From the NCBI GenBank assembly GCA_030272155.1, contig CP126197.1, positions 2,852,001 through 2,916,000 of the forward strand: a stretch of 64,000 nt of DNA, read 5' to 3'. The position numbers and the translations under genes are program-made. Origin of the DNA: Tetradesmus obliquus (taxonomy: Eukaryota > Chlorophyta > Chlorophyceae > Sphaeropleales > Scenedesmaceae). Of the stretch, positions 10,893-22,860 are shown one piece after another. The notes below the pieces were generated by a model. It searched no databases. It was not told the DNA's origin and saw only the letters and a list, made by a program, of their open reading frames with translations. Within the stretch, counting starts at the first letter, position 1; every line of letters begins with the position of its first letter.

Positions 10893-13800
10893 ATGGACAA
10901 ACAAGCACAGGGCGCCTTGCTGGACGCTTTGAAGCTCGTGCTGTACTGGTTACTATCTATAGCGAGCGTGGGGCTAGGCCTTTACTACAGAAAGAACAGG
11001 TGGGTGCAGACATGCTGTCCATACCTGCAGAGTAGCTTCCCACCCACCTCATCGTGCCATCAAATGTTTGCATGCATGCTCAGCCTGCTCTGATGTGCTC
11101 ACCTGCTGCAAAACCTGGACAACAACTTGCAAGCAGCTGCAAGTTTGTGCCTCTGACTTGCGACTACATACCCCTAAGCAACAAGTCTGTTTCCTGCAAG
11201 CCGCAGGTCTAAAGGATGGACGCTCTACAAGTTGATTCTGGGCACCATCATCTGCCAGACAGCATATTGGAGCATGTGGGCGGTGCACAACTCCGCTGTG
11301 CGCTCAGTGGGCTTGGGCAGGCTCACAGACAACCTGTACAGGGTTTGCATCCCGCTGAATCAGCTGGCAACAGCCACATTCATGGTGCGCAGGGGAACTT
11401 GGTGCAGTGCACTGGTGGCAGAGGTTGGATTGCATGCTGCAAGGGCTGTGAAAAAACATTAGCCAATGACAGCAGCGTGTTCAGGCATTGTTCAATGGCA
11501 ATGCAGCATGCTGGCTTGTGTTCGTTGTGCAACAGAGGTGCCAATGGGGTTCGCTAGGCTCGTGTCACTGAATCCAAGGGTTGGCAACTGCATATGTAGC
11601 GGTTGAATGTGGTTTTGTGGCGTGGTTTGTGGCTGGCTGCTGACGTTGCAGGTGCAGCAGGCAACTGACAGCGTAGCTCCTGGGCACTCATCAAGCGCTG
11701 ACTCGTGCATGCACACATGCTCCAACAATTTGAACATGCCTGCTGTGCCCTGTTTCCTGGTGTGTGCAGGGGCTGCTGCTAGTGTTGGCAGCTGGTTACT
11801 GGTGAGCGGGCCACATATACCTAGGACAGGTCGATTGCGCACAATTGTGCATGCGTGCATTCAGCAGTGGCTGACAGCAGCAGCTGTGGGAGCTCTTCAA
11901 TGCAAGAGCATGCATGCACACTCAGCGCAGCAGGGTACCCAGATTGTTGGCCAGCCCACATACTTGTGCTTCAGATGCTGTTGCCTGGCAAGTGTAACGT
12001 TGTGGCACAGCATGTGTGGGTGCGTGTTGTTCTCATGTTGCCAACTCTTTTGCCTGTCGCTTGCTGTTGCTCCCTTGCAGCATCACGCGCAGTGACCTGG
12101 GTGACTACAAGCTGCAAGTGGTGGGGCTGCCAGTGCTGCTCTTCGTCACAGGAGTGGTGAGCCACCGTAGCAGCAGCTGCAGCAGCAGCAGCAGGGACAG
12201 CTGCAGTGCTGCTTTTTGTCACGGGAGTGGTGAGCAGCATGATGGGCATGACGGGCGGCAGCAGCAGCAGCAGCAACAGCTGCAGTGGGCACTTCATTGT
12301 GTGGCGTTGGCGGCAGCGGGCATGATCAGGAGTGAGACCTGCAGCAGGCCGTGTAGGCATCATGGCGGAGCAATGACTTCACGAATTGGCATTGACGCCT
12401 AGCGGGGACACTGGCATGTCCTCGGCAGCCTGTGCAACTGATGACAGCTTTGTGAAGGGCAAGTGCCTGCAGCAGCTGCCCACAGCACACCACAATGTAG
12501 AGGCATTGCAGCCTGCCGTCACACACTTGGCTCGCCTCAGCTGTCAACCCGATGCGGCCGCCACTGCTGCTGCTGGCACCGGCTGCTGCTGCTGCTGCAG
12601 GTCACGCAGTACATCAACTTCCAGCTGCTGGAGGCCTCTACAGACCAGCTGAATGTGCTGGACATGGCTGGCTGGGAGGCGGGCCTGTTTGCGGTGTGCA
12701 CGTTTGCCAACGTGGCGGCGTTCCTGTTCTGGGTGGTGTACATCTTCGAGATCATCCAGCTGGAGGTGGACGCGCTGCGGGCACAGCAGGAGGTGAGGCG
12801 CATTGGCTGGTGCTTTTATATGTATCTGTCATGCTGTGGCTCTCACTGTCTGTGCGCATAACTGGTTTGTGGGCATTCGCTATCATCCAGCTGGTGATTG
12901 GAGGTGGACGCGCCGCCCGCACAGCAGGAGGTGCGGCGGTGTTGGTGCCGCGTGTCAAAGCCTTTCACCGTGATGCCTGTAACATCTACTTCGTGGTTAT
13001 GCAGTTGCCAGGTCCAATAAGTTTGTAGGTTCTGAATACGACATGCAGTTCTGCATGCTCAAACATCAACACCACCATCCTGCTGCTTCCCATCTTCTTT
13101 GCTGTTGCAGTCCTAAGAGTCCTCTAACCTGGTGCGCAACGCTGCGCCCAGCACCACAGTCGCTCCCTTCCCAGGTGGCTCACACACACAGCCCTCAGCC
13201 GCCGCAAAAATATTACAATCACAATAGTCACACTCCAACCCTGCTGCTTGTGTTATTGCTGCCGCAGCTCAACCTGGTCCGCAACGCTGCCCCCAGCGCC
13301 ACTGTTGCTCCCTTCCCTGGAGGCTCACACACACAGCCCTCAGCCAACCCACACGCCCTGCCACCCAGCAACATGGATCCAGAATGGGCGCGTGCTGCTG
13401 CCGAGGAGGGTTTAGTGGCCTACAAAAACCTGCTGGGGCCCAATCAAAACATGAGCCACATCCCGGGGGCGGACGTGGAGGCGCAGGAGATAACAACTGT
13501 GGCCGACATGCTCAACTTTGAGACCAAGAAGCAGATGTACAAGCGCTTCAGCACGGGCTTTGGAGTCTTCATGATCGCACAGCTCTGTGAGTAGGGCTGG
13601 TTTTGTGTGGGCGTATGATACCAATATGATACCAAGAAGCACAGGTACAAGCGGTTCAGCACCGGGTTTGGCGTGTTCTTGATTGCACAGCTCTGTGAGT
13701 ATGCTGACCACTACGCAGGGCTTGCCTTCCAGGCGTCTGGGAACTTTTGTTTGAAGAAGTTTTGGGGGTGGGGCAGCCAGCTGCTTGTATACCATCACTC

Positions 13801-14028
13801 ACATGCTCCGCCCCCAACTGCTGCATGCTGCTGGTGGTGGTGTTTTGGTTAGAACTCTGCTGCGCTACAGACCTTGGGGTGTTGATGGTATGTTGTAACC
13901 CCTCGTCTGCTGCTACTGCCACTCACTGCTGCAACCTGCTGCTGCTGCTGCTGCTGCTGTATTTTCTGCAGCTCCTGACCTTGGGGTTTCTGTTGCGTAG
14001 TAGTTGCCTGTGCACATCTTGTAATCCT

Positions 14029-14066
<38 letters not shown>

Positions 14067-14745
14067 TGCTGCTGCTGCCGCAGGCGTCATCCTGGCCCCT
14101 GTCTTCATCATCGACATCGTGCAGGAGGCCATCACCATGTTCCAATTCCTGGTGGTGCTGGGCTTCCTGGCTGCGCTGCTGTGGCTGTTCCGGCCGCAGC
14201 AGGACTCGCCGTACCTGCTGATGGGCGAAGATGTGGAGGGGCTGGACACCTCTTTGGGTGTTGATGATGATGCAGCAGAGTATGCAGGAGACGCAGCAAA
14301 TCACAGCGGTGGTGTTGCTGGCAATGGGATGAATAGGCAGAGGGATGATGAGCAGGGGGCGAGGCAGCAAGGCCGCAATGGATTTGGCAGCAGCAGCGGC
14401 GTGGAGCTGGCTGGGATGGGTGCGAAGCGCGGCAGCGAGGGTGGCGTTAGTAACGGCAGAAACAACGTTAGTTTCACGCTGGATGGGGATGGGGATGGCG
14501 TGTCGCGTGGGCGGGATCAGAGCGGGGCAGGAGCAGCAGCAGCAGACTTGCCTGCAGTTCGGTTGCCTGCCATTCGCACTAGCATTCCTGGGCCAGCGCA
14601 GCAGCAACAGCGGCAGCAGCAGCAGCCGGCGGCGGCGGCAGCAGCACCAAACGGTGCAGCGCCGCAGTGGTCGCTTGGGGACGATGATGAGCTGCATGAG
14701 ATAACGTTGCACGGCAGCTCGCCTCAAAAGAAGGCATCCAGCTAG
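10893..14745 (+). CDS. Multi-pass membrane protein, GOST/Lung-7TM-like
   Basis: Seven exons (10893-10999, 11207-11384, 11770-11801, 12081-12156, 12601-12792, 13268-13586, 14084-14745) join in frame to 521 residues. At least six hydrophobic helices are visible: LVLYWLLSIASVGLGLYY, LILGTIICQTAYWSMW, GLLLVLAAGY, LQVVGLPVLLFVTGVV, FANVAAFLFWVVYIFEI, VILAPVFIIDIV and FLVVLGFLAALLWLF. The segment LAAGYCITRSDLG, the ETKKQMYKRFS turn and the terminal LWLFRPQQDSPYLL resemble the Lung-7TM-R domain of TMEM87/GPR107-type Golgi proteins (GOST). Those proteins normally carry a large luminal N-terminal domain; here only about 10 residues precede the first helix. The final 170 residues are polar and disordered. 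Function is inferred only as a Golgi/endomembrane protein; another 7TM family is possible. Confidence 0.7.
12108..12232 (+). repeat. Exon 4 end duplicated with donor
   Basis: CAGTGCTGCTCTTCGTCACA followed by GGAGTG|GTGAGC at 12131-12162 is repeated at 12203-12234 with two changes, inside the next intron. Confidence 0.8.
12748..12940 (+). repeat. Exon 5 end duplicated
   Basis: ATCATCCAGCTGGAGGTGGA with GCACAGCAGGAGGTGAGGCG near 12752-12800 recurs near 12882-12940 with small insertions. Confidence 0.75.
13110..13360 (+). repeat. Exon 6 start duplicated upstream
   Basis: AACCTGGTGCGCAACGCTGC at 13127 through CACACACAGCCCTCAGCC matches the real exon 6 start at 13268-13345. The upstream copy lies in the intron and carries a few frame-altering changes. 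Confidence 0.8.
13523..13700 (+). repeat. Exon 6 end duplicated with donor
   Basis: The real end (ACCAAGAAGCAGATGTACAA to CTCT|GTGAGTA at 13586) is copied at 13632-13698 with about ten changes and an intact GTGAGTA donor. Confidence 0.85.
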
Positions 14746-15332
14746 AGCAGCAGCTGCTGCTGCTGATGCTGTGTTGAGTTGAGTTGAGTGTTTATGAGGG
14801 TGGTTTGGTGTCAGTGGCGGGGTTTTGGGGCACAGCGTGGTTTAGCGGGTAGAGGCAGCTAGCTGGGGTTGCTGATGCGCGGTACCCACAAACGGCTGAC
14901 ATGGGGTTGATACAGGTAGAGGCTTAAGCACGGCAGTTGTATGTTAGTTGTCCCGTCAGAAAGTTGCGGGTCAGGGTGTTCATACTGCATGCAGGGACGG
15001 CGTCTCTGCATGCTGTTCATTGCCTGCTGCTCTTGGTGTGTGCTGTGCTAGAACAGGCTAGTCGCTCAAAGCCACAGAGCAGGGAAGCGGGCTGACCTGA
15101 TTGGTTTGCCAGGTCATGAGAGCCAGCTTTTGTACATGTGCGTGTGCAGCATGTGATGCAGCCTGTTGGTCTAGAGGCAGGAGGCACGTTGTCTGCCTAC
15201 TGAGCAGCTGCTGCACGTGGCTGCATTGTTTGCCTTGAATGTCCAGTTTCGGGTCTTGCATACGTCACGCGTTGTGCAAGGGTTGTACGAGCCTTTTCAC
15301 ATGCACAGGTTTTGAGCAGTCTGTCTGCTTGC
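14746..15332. other. Intergenic, no gene seen
   Basis: 3' flank of the membrane-protein gene up to the transposon target site. It begins with a CTG run and a GTTGA repeat; nothing coding is supported. Confidence 0.5.
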
Positions 15333-15344
15333 TTGCAGTGCAAA

Positions 15345-16024
15345 GGGGGTCTTCACTACACTCAGTACATGTAGTGAGTGATGGTGCCGATGCCGATGAC
15401 AAGGTATGGCTTACAAGAAGACTATTATTATTATGTAGTGAGTGATGGGGCAGGGGTGTAGCCCTGTGTCGCCAAGAAAAGTGCCTCACCAAATATGTTG
15501 AGTTAAGCACCCCGGCACCCCTGCCACCTTTGCTACAGCTAAGTAACTGGTGTTTCAATTTTCGCACCCAATGAGCTGTAGTTTGTACTTTTGGGTGTCC
15601 TGAAATCGGCACAGCAGGCGTACTTTGTACCTGTGTGTACCTTTGTGTACTAAAGGGCTTGGCTAAGGTACACAGAAAGTTGCTGCCATATGTAGCCAAG
15701 CGGTCTGCTGATCTGTACTTTGTACCGTTGATTACACTGGAGCAGTGCACCTAAGTACACCTGAGTACATGGTATAGCAGCCCAAGCGTACTTTGTACTA
15801 AAGGCTCACCTGAGATGGCTGCCATGCCTGTACTTTGTAGCGCTACGTACCGCCGTGTACCGCTACGTACCACCTTTTGAAATTAGAATATGAATATCAT
15901 ATTTATACTATTGGGGCCAACAGTACACTTGGCTACACAGGGCTACACGTCCGCCCCAGCACTCACTACATGTACTTACAGTAGTAACATGTACTTACAG
16001 TAGTGTAGTGTAGTGAAGACCCCC
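15345..16024. mobile_element. Non-autonomous DNA transposon (MITE-like), 680 bp
   Basis: The ends are inverted repeats: GGGGGTCTTCACTACACT at 15345-15362 and its reverse complement at 16007-16024. The similarity continues inward to GTACATGTAGTGAGTG. Flanks carry an 11-bp direct repeat, TTGCAGTGCAA (15333-15343 and 16025-16035), consistent with a target-site duplication. Because that repeat is almost palindromic, it could alternatively be the outermost part of the terminal repeat. The interior has no transposase and is rich in GTAC motifs (GTACTTTGTAC near 15610, 15715, 15790 and 15830). An 11-bp duplication fits the Mutator-like range, but the superfamily is inference. Confidence 0.8.
15385..15434 (+). 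mobile_element. 50-bp LINE 3' tail inserted in the transposon
   Basis: The segment GCCGATGCCGATGACAAGGT...GAAGAC(TAT)n is flanked by the 14-bp direct repeat GTAGTGAGTGATGG (15371-15384 and 15435-15448). The other terminal repeat of the host transposon (15945-15975) shows the same stretch without the insert, giving an internal empty-site comparison. The same LINE 3' end recurs at 59517-59601. Confidence 0.9.
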
Positions 16025-16035
16025 TTGCAGTGCAA

Positions 16036-16685
16036 GCCGCTGTTGGATGGAACATCCGGATTGTAAACAACCAATATAACTTCGAATGTCGTTGAGGCAT
16101 GTTTGGTTGCTGCCTGGCTCAGCTAAGGAAGAAGATGGCTCCTCCCGCTGCTGCTCAGTCACCACTCGTACAGGGTACGTGTGTGATCCGCTAATCCTCC
16201 TTTTGGCGGGCCAGCACTTATTTACACGCAGACCAGTCATTTCGTATGCTTGAATTGTGCACGATTCTAGGGCGTACATCGCTGCAACAGTTTAACGCGT
16301 GTCACTCTGTTTTTGAAACGAGACTGACCACCAAACGTGCTCTGGAGCTGCAGGACATGTCTTGGAACTTTCCGTATGGCGTGTCAATACCTCTTAACAC
16401 AGCAGCGTTGGTTATCGTGACGCAATCCAGGCAGTAGCACATCACACAGCAGCTCCTCTAGGAGAATGTGCTGGGGAAGCATGATGCCAGACCACTTCAT
16501 AAGCTGAAATCAGCTGCAAGTGTTCACACGTGAGTGAATAAGTAAGTGGGAACGTGCATGCACACCGCCACAAGCAGTGCACGTGCCCACTGCACACACA
16601 CAAGTACAGCATGCACACAGAAGCAGCACAGCCCCAACACGATACACGTCTCCACAGACATTGCTGCCAATCAACTTGCAGGAAC
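16036..16685. promoter_or_regulatory. Intergenic/5' region of the LRR gene
   Basis: No separate gene is supported. An in-frame extension upstream of 16686 is open back to 16554 but lacks the look of protein (HTHKYSMHTEA-like) and is more likely 5' UTR. Confidence 0.4.
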
Positions 16686-19173
16686 ATGGAGCAGATTGCT
16701 GGCTTGCTGCACAGCCTGCCAGCAGGGAAGCTGCTGCGCAAGCTGGACCCGTCATGCATGCCTGCTGGCAGCGTCGCCATTAATGTTGTGTCTCTGCTCA
16801 AGGAGGCAGCAGCAGCAGCTACAGCTGCAGGAGCTGACACAGACACCAGCAGCGATCAGCAGCCTGACCAGCAGCAGCATCAGCAGCAATATGCAGCTGC
16901 AACAGGCCAGCAGGTTGCGAAGCTCACCAGCCAGCAGGTGCTGTGCCTGCTGAAGCTGCTGTGCTGCCAGGAGCTCAACCCTAGGATGCTGGCAACAGAG
17001 CTGGCGCAGTATGCTCCAAAGCAGCAGCAGCCTGTTCAACAGCCTGATCGTGTCCCGCAGCAGCAGCAGCAGCAACCTGGAGAAAGCGCGGCAGACGCTG
17101 CTGCAGGAGGAGCAGCAGCGGGGCAAGTGGAAGATCAGCTGCAGCAGCAGACCTGCCCTGAGCCAGCTGCTGCGGTGCCCAGCTCACCTGCTGCATCTGC
17201 GTCGCCAGCAGAACAAGCAGCAGCAGCAGCAGAACAAGCAGCAGCAGAACCAGCAGAGGCGCCTGTAGGTGGGCTGCCGCTGACGTCACTCGACCTCAGC
17301 AGCCAACCCCTGGGGCTTGCCGGCTGGCGGCTGCTGCTGCAGCTCATGCGGCGCACCAACTGCCTGCAGCGCCTGGTGCTCAGCGGCTGCAGCATTGAGG
17401 CTACAGGAGCAGGTGGGAGCAGCGGCAGGCATGGGGTTGCGCAACTAGCTTATTATGTATCATGTGGGCTGTCGGAATCACCAAAGGTGGTTTGAGAGTG
17501 GCTCCCTTTTCTGGGTTCTCCTCTTGCTAGAAAAACGAGAAATTGACTGATTGATGTGGGCTATGGCTACACTGCCTGCTGCACCAGATTTCATCTAGCA
17601 GGAGGCATCTGACATGCATGCGCGTGCCGATTTTACTGCGGCTGTGCTGCAGACACTCGCCTACCCTCACCACCTGAAACCTTGTAGATACGTCACTAGA
17701 TGATGCTTTGACTGCAACACGCTGTGCTTGCAACATCTTGTGTTCTTGCAGAGGAGCTGCTGGCCGGCGCGCTGCACCCCGCCTGGCCCTGTGGCTGCAT
17801 GCTCAGCATACTCAACAGACTGTGCTTGCACACTGTGTGCGTTAAAAACATTGTGCTTGCACATTGTGCGCGTTCGAACATTGTGCTTGCAACGTCTGTT
17901 GTGCGTGCAGAGGAGCTGCTGGGCCGGTGCGCTGCACCCCGCCTGGCCCTGCCAGCTGCATTCTTAGCATGCTTGCCCCAACAGACTTTGCTTGCTTTTA
18001 CAGACTATGCTTGCCCAACAGAGTATGCTTGCCCTCAAAGATTGTCCTTGCACTTTTTTGTGGTTGCAGAGGTGCTGCTGGCTGAGGCGCTGCACCCCGC
18101 GTGGCCCTGCCGGCTGCAATCCCAGCATGCCTGCTATTTCTGTACACTAACCCTAACAGACTGTGTCTGCAAACTTTGTGTTTGCAGTGGAGCTGCTGGC
18201 TGAGGTGCTGCACCCGGCCTGGCTCTGCCAGCTGCGCTGGCTGGACCTGTCTCACAACACGCAGCTGGTGCTGGCAGGTGCGCAGCTTTCGCTTGTACCT
18301 GCAAGCAGCAACATGTTGAACAGCTGGCAGTCGTGAGCATCAGGTTGGGTGTGCCAGCTGGTGCTGGCAGGTGAGCAGCCGCAGCACGCTGCTGCAGATT
18401 TTGGCCCGCTGCAGTTTTCGGAACAACGCATTGCTGCGACTGGCTGCTGTTACTTTTACGGACAGTTGGAAGAACGTCCCTGCTGAAGGGCGCAGAAGCT
18501 ATACACCCAATGAGATTGTCTAAATTTCCATCCTTCTCAGAACCTACCATTAAACATTGTCTTTAAATTGTCTTTTTATTTGTTGTCAAACCTGTGCTTG
18601 CAGGTGGCGAGCCTGAGCTGGGCTTTCTGCTGCTGGCTGCGGGGCGGCTGCAGGGGCTGTGCCTGCAGCACACAGGTGGGGGGCAGCAGCAGCAGCAGCA
18701 GCGGCAGCAGCAGCAGCGGCAGCAGCAGCAGCAGCAGCGGCAGCAGCAGCAGCGGCAGCAGCTGGGCACTTGTCAGGCAGTGTGTCACAGCAGGCAGGAG
18801 CCTCAGCAGGCATGCACAGCAGCAGCAGCTGCTGCTGCTTCATGACAGCTGGCAGGCTGAACGCACACCTGTGTATGCTGCTTCATACCATTGTACACTA
18901 TTGCTGCTGCTGCTGCTGCTGTTGCTGCTGCTGTTGCCGCTGCTGTGCTTGCAGGGCTGTGTGGTGTGGCGCTGCTGCGGCTGCCGGACCTGCTGGCTGA
19001 TCTGATGCACATGATTGTGATGGTGCTTGACACCACCATCCATGGCTGCTGCTGCTGCTGCTGCTGCTGCTGTGCTTGCAGGGCTGTGTGGTGTGGCACT
19101 GCTGCTGCTGCTGGACCTGCTGGCTGACCTGCTGCAACTGAATATGATGGTGCTCGACACCACCATCCATGGC

Positions 19174-19221
<48 letters not shown>

Positions 19222-20186
19222 AGGGCTGCCTGGTAAGGCACTGCTGCGGCTGCTGGACCTGCTGGCAGTTCTTATCCCGCCCCTGGATGGCAGCCCGGCA
19301 CTGCAGCACCTGCAATGCTTGAAGCTGGGGCCACCTGCAGAGTGTGCAGCAGCAGCAGCAGCAGCTACCAGCCATACAGCTGGAACAGCAGACGGTGTTC
19401 CTGCAAGTCAGCAGCAGCAGCAGCAGTGGGATGATGATGAGGAGGGTCCAGCAGGCTGGCCGCAGCCGCTGTTTGGGAAGCTAATGCGGCGGCTGGCTGG
19501 GGCGCCGCTGCTGCTGCTGCTGCAGCAGCTGCAGGTGCTGGAGCTGTGGGGGCTCAGCAAGCAGCAGCAGAAGGAGGTGAGGCCATGAAACAGGCAGACT
19601 AGTGTATGTGGTTTTGGGTCAGCAGTTGTTGCTACAGGTGCTGGAGCTGCGGGGGCTCAGCAAGCAGCAGCAGAAGGAGGTGAGGCTATGGAACAGGTCG
19701 ATTGGTTTCTGTGCTTTTGGGTCAGGGTTTGCTGCTGCAGGTGCTGGTGAGCTGTGGGGGCTCAGCCGGCAGCAGCAGAAGGAGGTGAGGCTATGAAGCA
19801 TGCAGACTAGTTTATGTGGTTTTGGGTCAGGATTTGTTACTGCAGGTGCTGGAGCTGTGGGGGCTCAAGCAGCAGCAGCAGAAGGAGGGGAGCCTTCAGC
19901 AGAAAGTATGTGAAGACATGCAAAGGCATGTGTTGTGACATACACACTTGGATGCTGCAAGTTCCATTTTCAGCAGACGTTGCTGAGCTCTAGCACTATA
20001 GACACTGCTCTTGCACCACAGACACTGCTAGTGGCGTGCAGGGAAGGTTCTTTGTGGTATGTACAGCCCTGCTGTCACTTGCTGGGCGGGTGGTATGCTC
20101 TGCGTTAGGCATCAGCTCTGTTGCCTTCTGCCCTGCTGTGCCTTTGCAGGTGTTGCTGCACCTGCGGCGACTTCCAGCCACACCCT

Positions 20187-20217
<31 letters not shown>

Positions 20218-21358
20218 TACTACCCAGCCTAGCTACCTCACCTGGTTTGTCAGCTGCCCACAGCCCGGCTGCTGCAGGCTGTCGCAGCTGCCAGAAGGGC
20301 AGCTGCTGCCAATGGAGCAGCCGACAGCAGGCCTAGCTTTCAGCCTGGCGCCACCGCCTGTTGTGGTACGGCCTACAACGCCACCACTGGCAGGTGATGC
20401 ATCACCTGAAGCAACAGCAGGTGCAGGGCCGGATGTGTTTGCTGCAGGTGGCAGCGCAGCAATGCATGTGTCAGGGGCAGCAGCTCGCGGGGCTGCAGCA
20501 CCAAAGCAGACTGCTGGTGGTAGTGGTAGTCTACCGGCAGCAGGCGTCAGCAGGATGCCTTCAGCAAGCAGAACTAGCCAGCAGCAGCAGCAGCAGCCCT
20601 ATGGCAGAAGTGGTGCTGGCAGTGTCAACAGGCAGCAGCAGCAGCAGCCAGCGAGGCCAAAGCCACCGGCAGCACAGCAGCAGCAGCAAAAGCAGCCGCG
20701 GGCGCAGAAGCGCAGCTGGGAGTGTGCACAGCAGCAGCAGCAGCAGCAGCAGCAGCCGCTCCAGTGCATTGATGACTTCTTCACAATGCTTGAAGAGCCA
20801 GACCCTGCAGGCACTGCAGCTGTGCGGGGCGCTGCTGCTGCTGCTGCTGCTGCTGCGTATGATGATGATGATGATGACTTTGATGGTGTTATTGACAAGG
20901 TGCTTGACAGGGAGCAGGTGTCAGCACGGCGGGCAGCAGCTGCATCACGGAAGCCTGGCGAGAAACGCCAACAGCAGCAGCAGCGGCAGCAGCAGCAGCG
21001 GCACAGGAGCAAGCACAGCAGGCCAGCAGCAGCAGCTGCAGCAGCAGCTGCTGCGCAACCCATGGAGATAGACCTTAGCTTGCTGGGCTCTCCCGGGCAG
21101 TCACTTCGCAGTGAAGACCGCAGTGAAGACGAGGATGAAGAAATGGACGAGGAGGACAGGAACTTCCTGGCGGAGGATGGTGAAGTTCCCAATGATTATG
21201 CATTTGAGTATGAAGACAGCCAGGAGGAGCAGCAGGGCCTGAGGGAGCTTCTGGCCAATGGCTTCAGGCCGCAGCGGCGGCTGGAAAAGCTGCTGCACAG
21301 CCAGGAGGATGCAGATGAGCAGCAGCAGCAGCAGCAGCAGGGAGATTTCCTGGAGATG

Positions 21359-21390
<32 letters not shown>

Positions 21391-22088
21391 GAAGCCGAGG
21401 CGGAAGCAGCAGCTGCGGCGGAAGCTGCCAGCTGCAGCAGGCGAAGCAGATGCCGCAATGCTGCCACCTCTTGGCAGCAGGGCTGCAGCAGCTGCTGATT
21501 GGAGTGATGATGGTGATGATGGCTGGGGCGTGGGGGCTGCAGGCGGCAGCATGCCTCAAGTTCTGTACAGCCCTGCAGACAGGCAGCGTGGTAGGAACAC
21601 ATGTACACAAGACGCATCTGGACAGCAGGAGCAAAAAGAAGAACAAGAAGAAGAAGACGAGGAGCAGCAGGAGCTGCTGGATGCAGCGTTTGTGGCAGAT
21701 GATGACGCAGACCCTCGTCAGGGCACGCTGGCGGTTTTGCCGGCGGCGCAGCAACAGCAGCAGCAGCAGCAGCAGCAGCACCGACAGAGTGGCAGCGCGG
21801 GCAGGCAGCGGGCTGCAGTGCCGGAGGAGCTGCAAGGCTACGAGCACTACGACCCGTGAGTGCACATGGCACAGCACATGGCGCAGCTGCAGTGACATTT
21901 AGCCAGAGAAGATGCCTGCTAGTATTTGATATTATTTGTTACATCTGGGAACAGCAGATTTGGCTTATCACAGTGCCGCCACTACTGCTGGATATTGTTG
22001 TACTCACAATACAGCCTCTCTGTTGCACCCAAGGGCACCGCAGCCAGCGGCAAATTTGTCGCATGGTTTGTCTGCAAAATTGTCAAAA

Positions 22089-22119
<31 letters not shown>

Positions 22120-22820
22120 AGGGAGATGCCAGAGGCCCCGCTGGGCCCCAAGGGCCAGGCACTGTGGGGCATGGCAGAACCTGATGCTCCCAGGGCAGCA
22201 CGGCGAGCACAGGCGCAGGCGGCGCACAGGGACCCGGCAGCAGCAGCAGCGCTGCAGCGCCTGCAGCAGCAGCGGCAGCGGCGGCTGGGCGGGGCTGATG
22301 GCAGCCAGCAGCAGCAGCAGGAGGACAGGTCGCCAGCTGGCAGGGGCAGGGGTACGGCTGACACAGCTGCTGCTGCTGCTAAGGAGGCGCGTGGCAAGCG
22401 CAAGAGGTTCATAGATGACGCTGCAGCAGATGCTGATGCTGATGATGATGCTGACGAGTCGCAGGAAGAGATGCCTGCAGGGGCCTCCAGGCGAAGGATT
22501 CAGACGCATCGGCAGCTGCAATCCTCAGAAAGTGGCGATGACAGCCCCAGCAGCAGCAGTGATGGTGAGAGTGACATGCTCAGCAGTGATGAGGGGGAAG
22601 CGTCTCAGCCGCGACCTGCAACTGCTGCTGCTGCTGCTGCAAGCGCCAGGCACAGAGGCAGAAAGCGGCGCAACGCAGCAGCAGCGGTGTCAAGTGAGGG
22701 TGATGGGGACATAGAGGATGCTGATGCAGATGTAGCAGATGCTGTCAGGACCGGGCCCTGCAACAAGCAAGTCATCCTGGACTCTGAGCCTCAGCAGAGC
22801 CAGGAGCTGCTGGATGAACC

Positions 22821-22860
<40 letters not shown>

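Noticed and set aside
21101-21898. Long antisense Leu-rich frame over the LRR gene
   Set aside because: It is the complement of Gln/Ala/acidic codons in the real plus-strand exon and has no splice context or start of its own.
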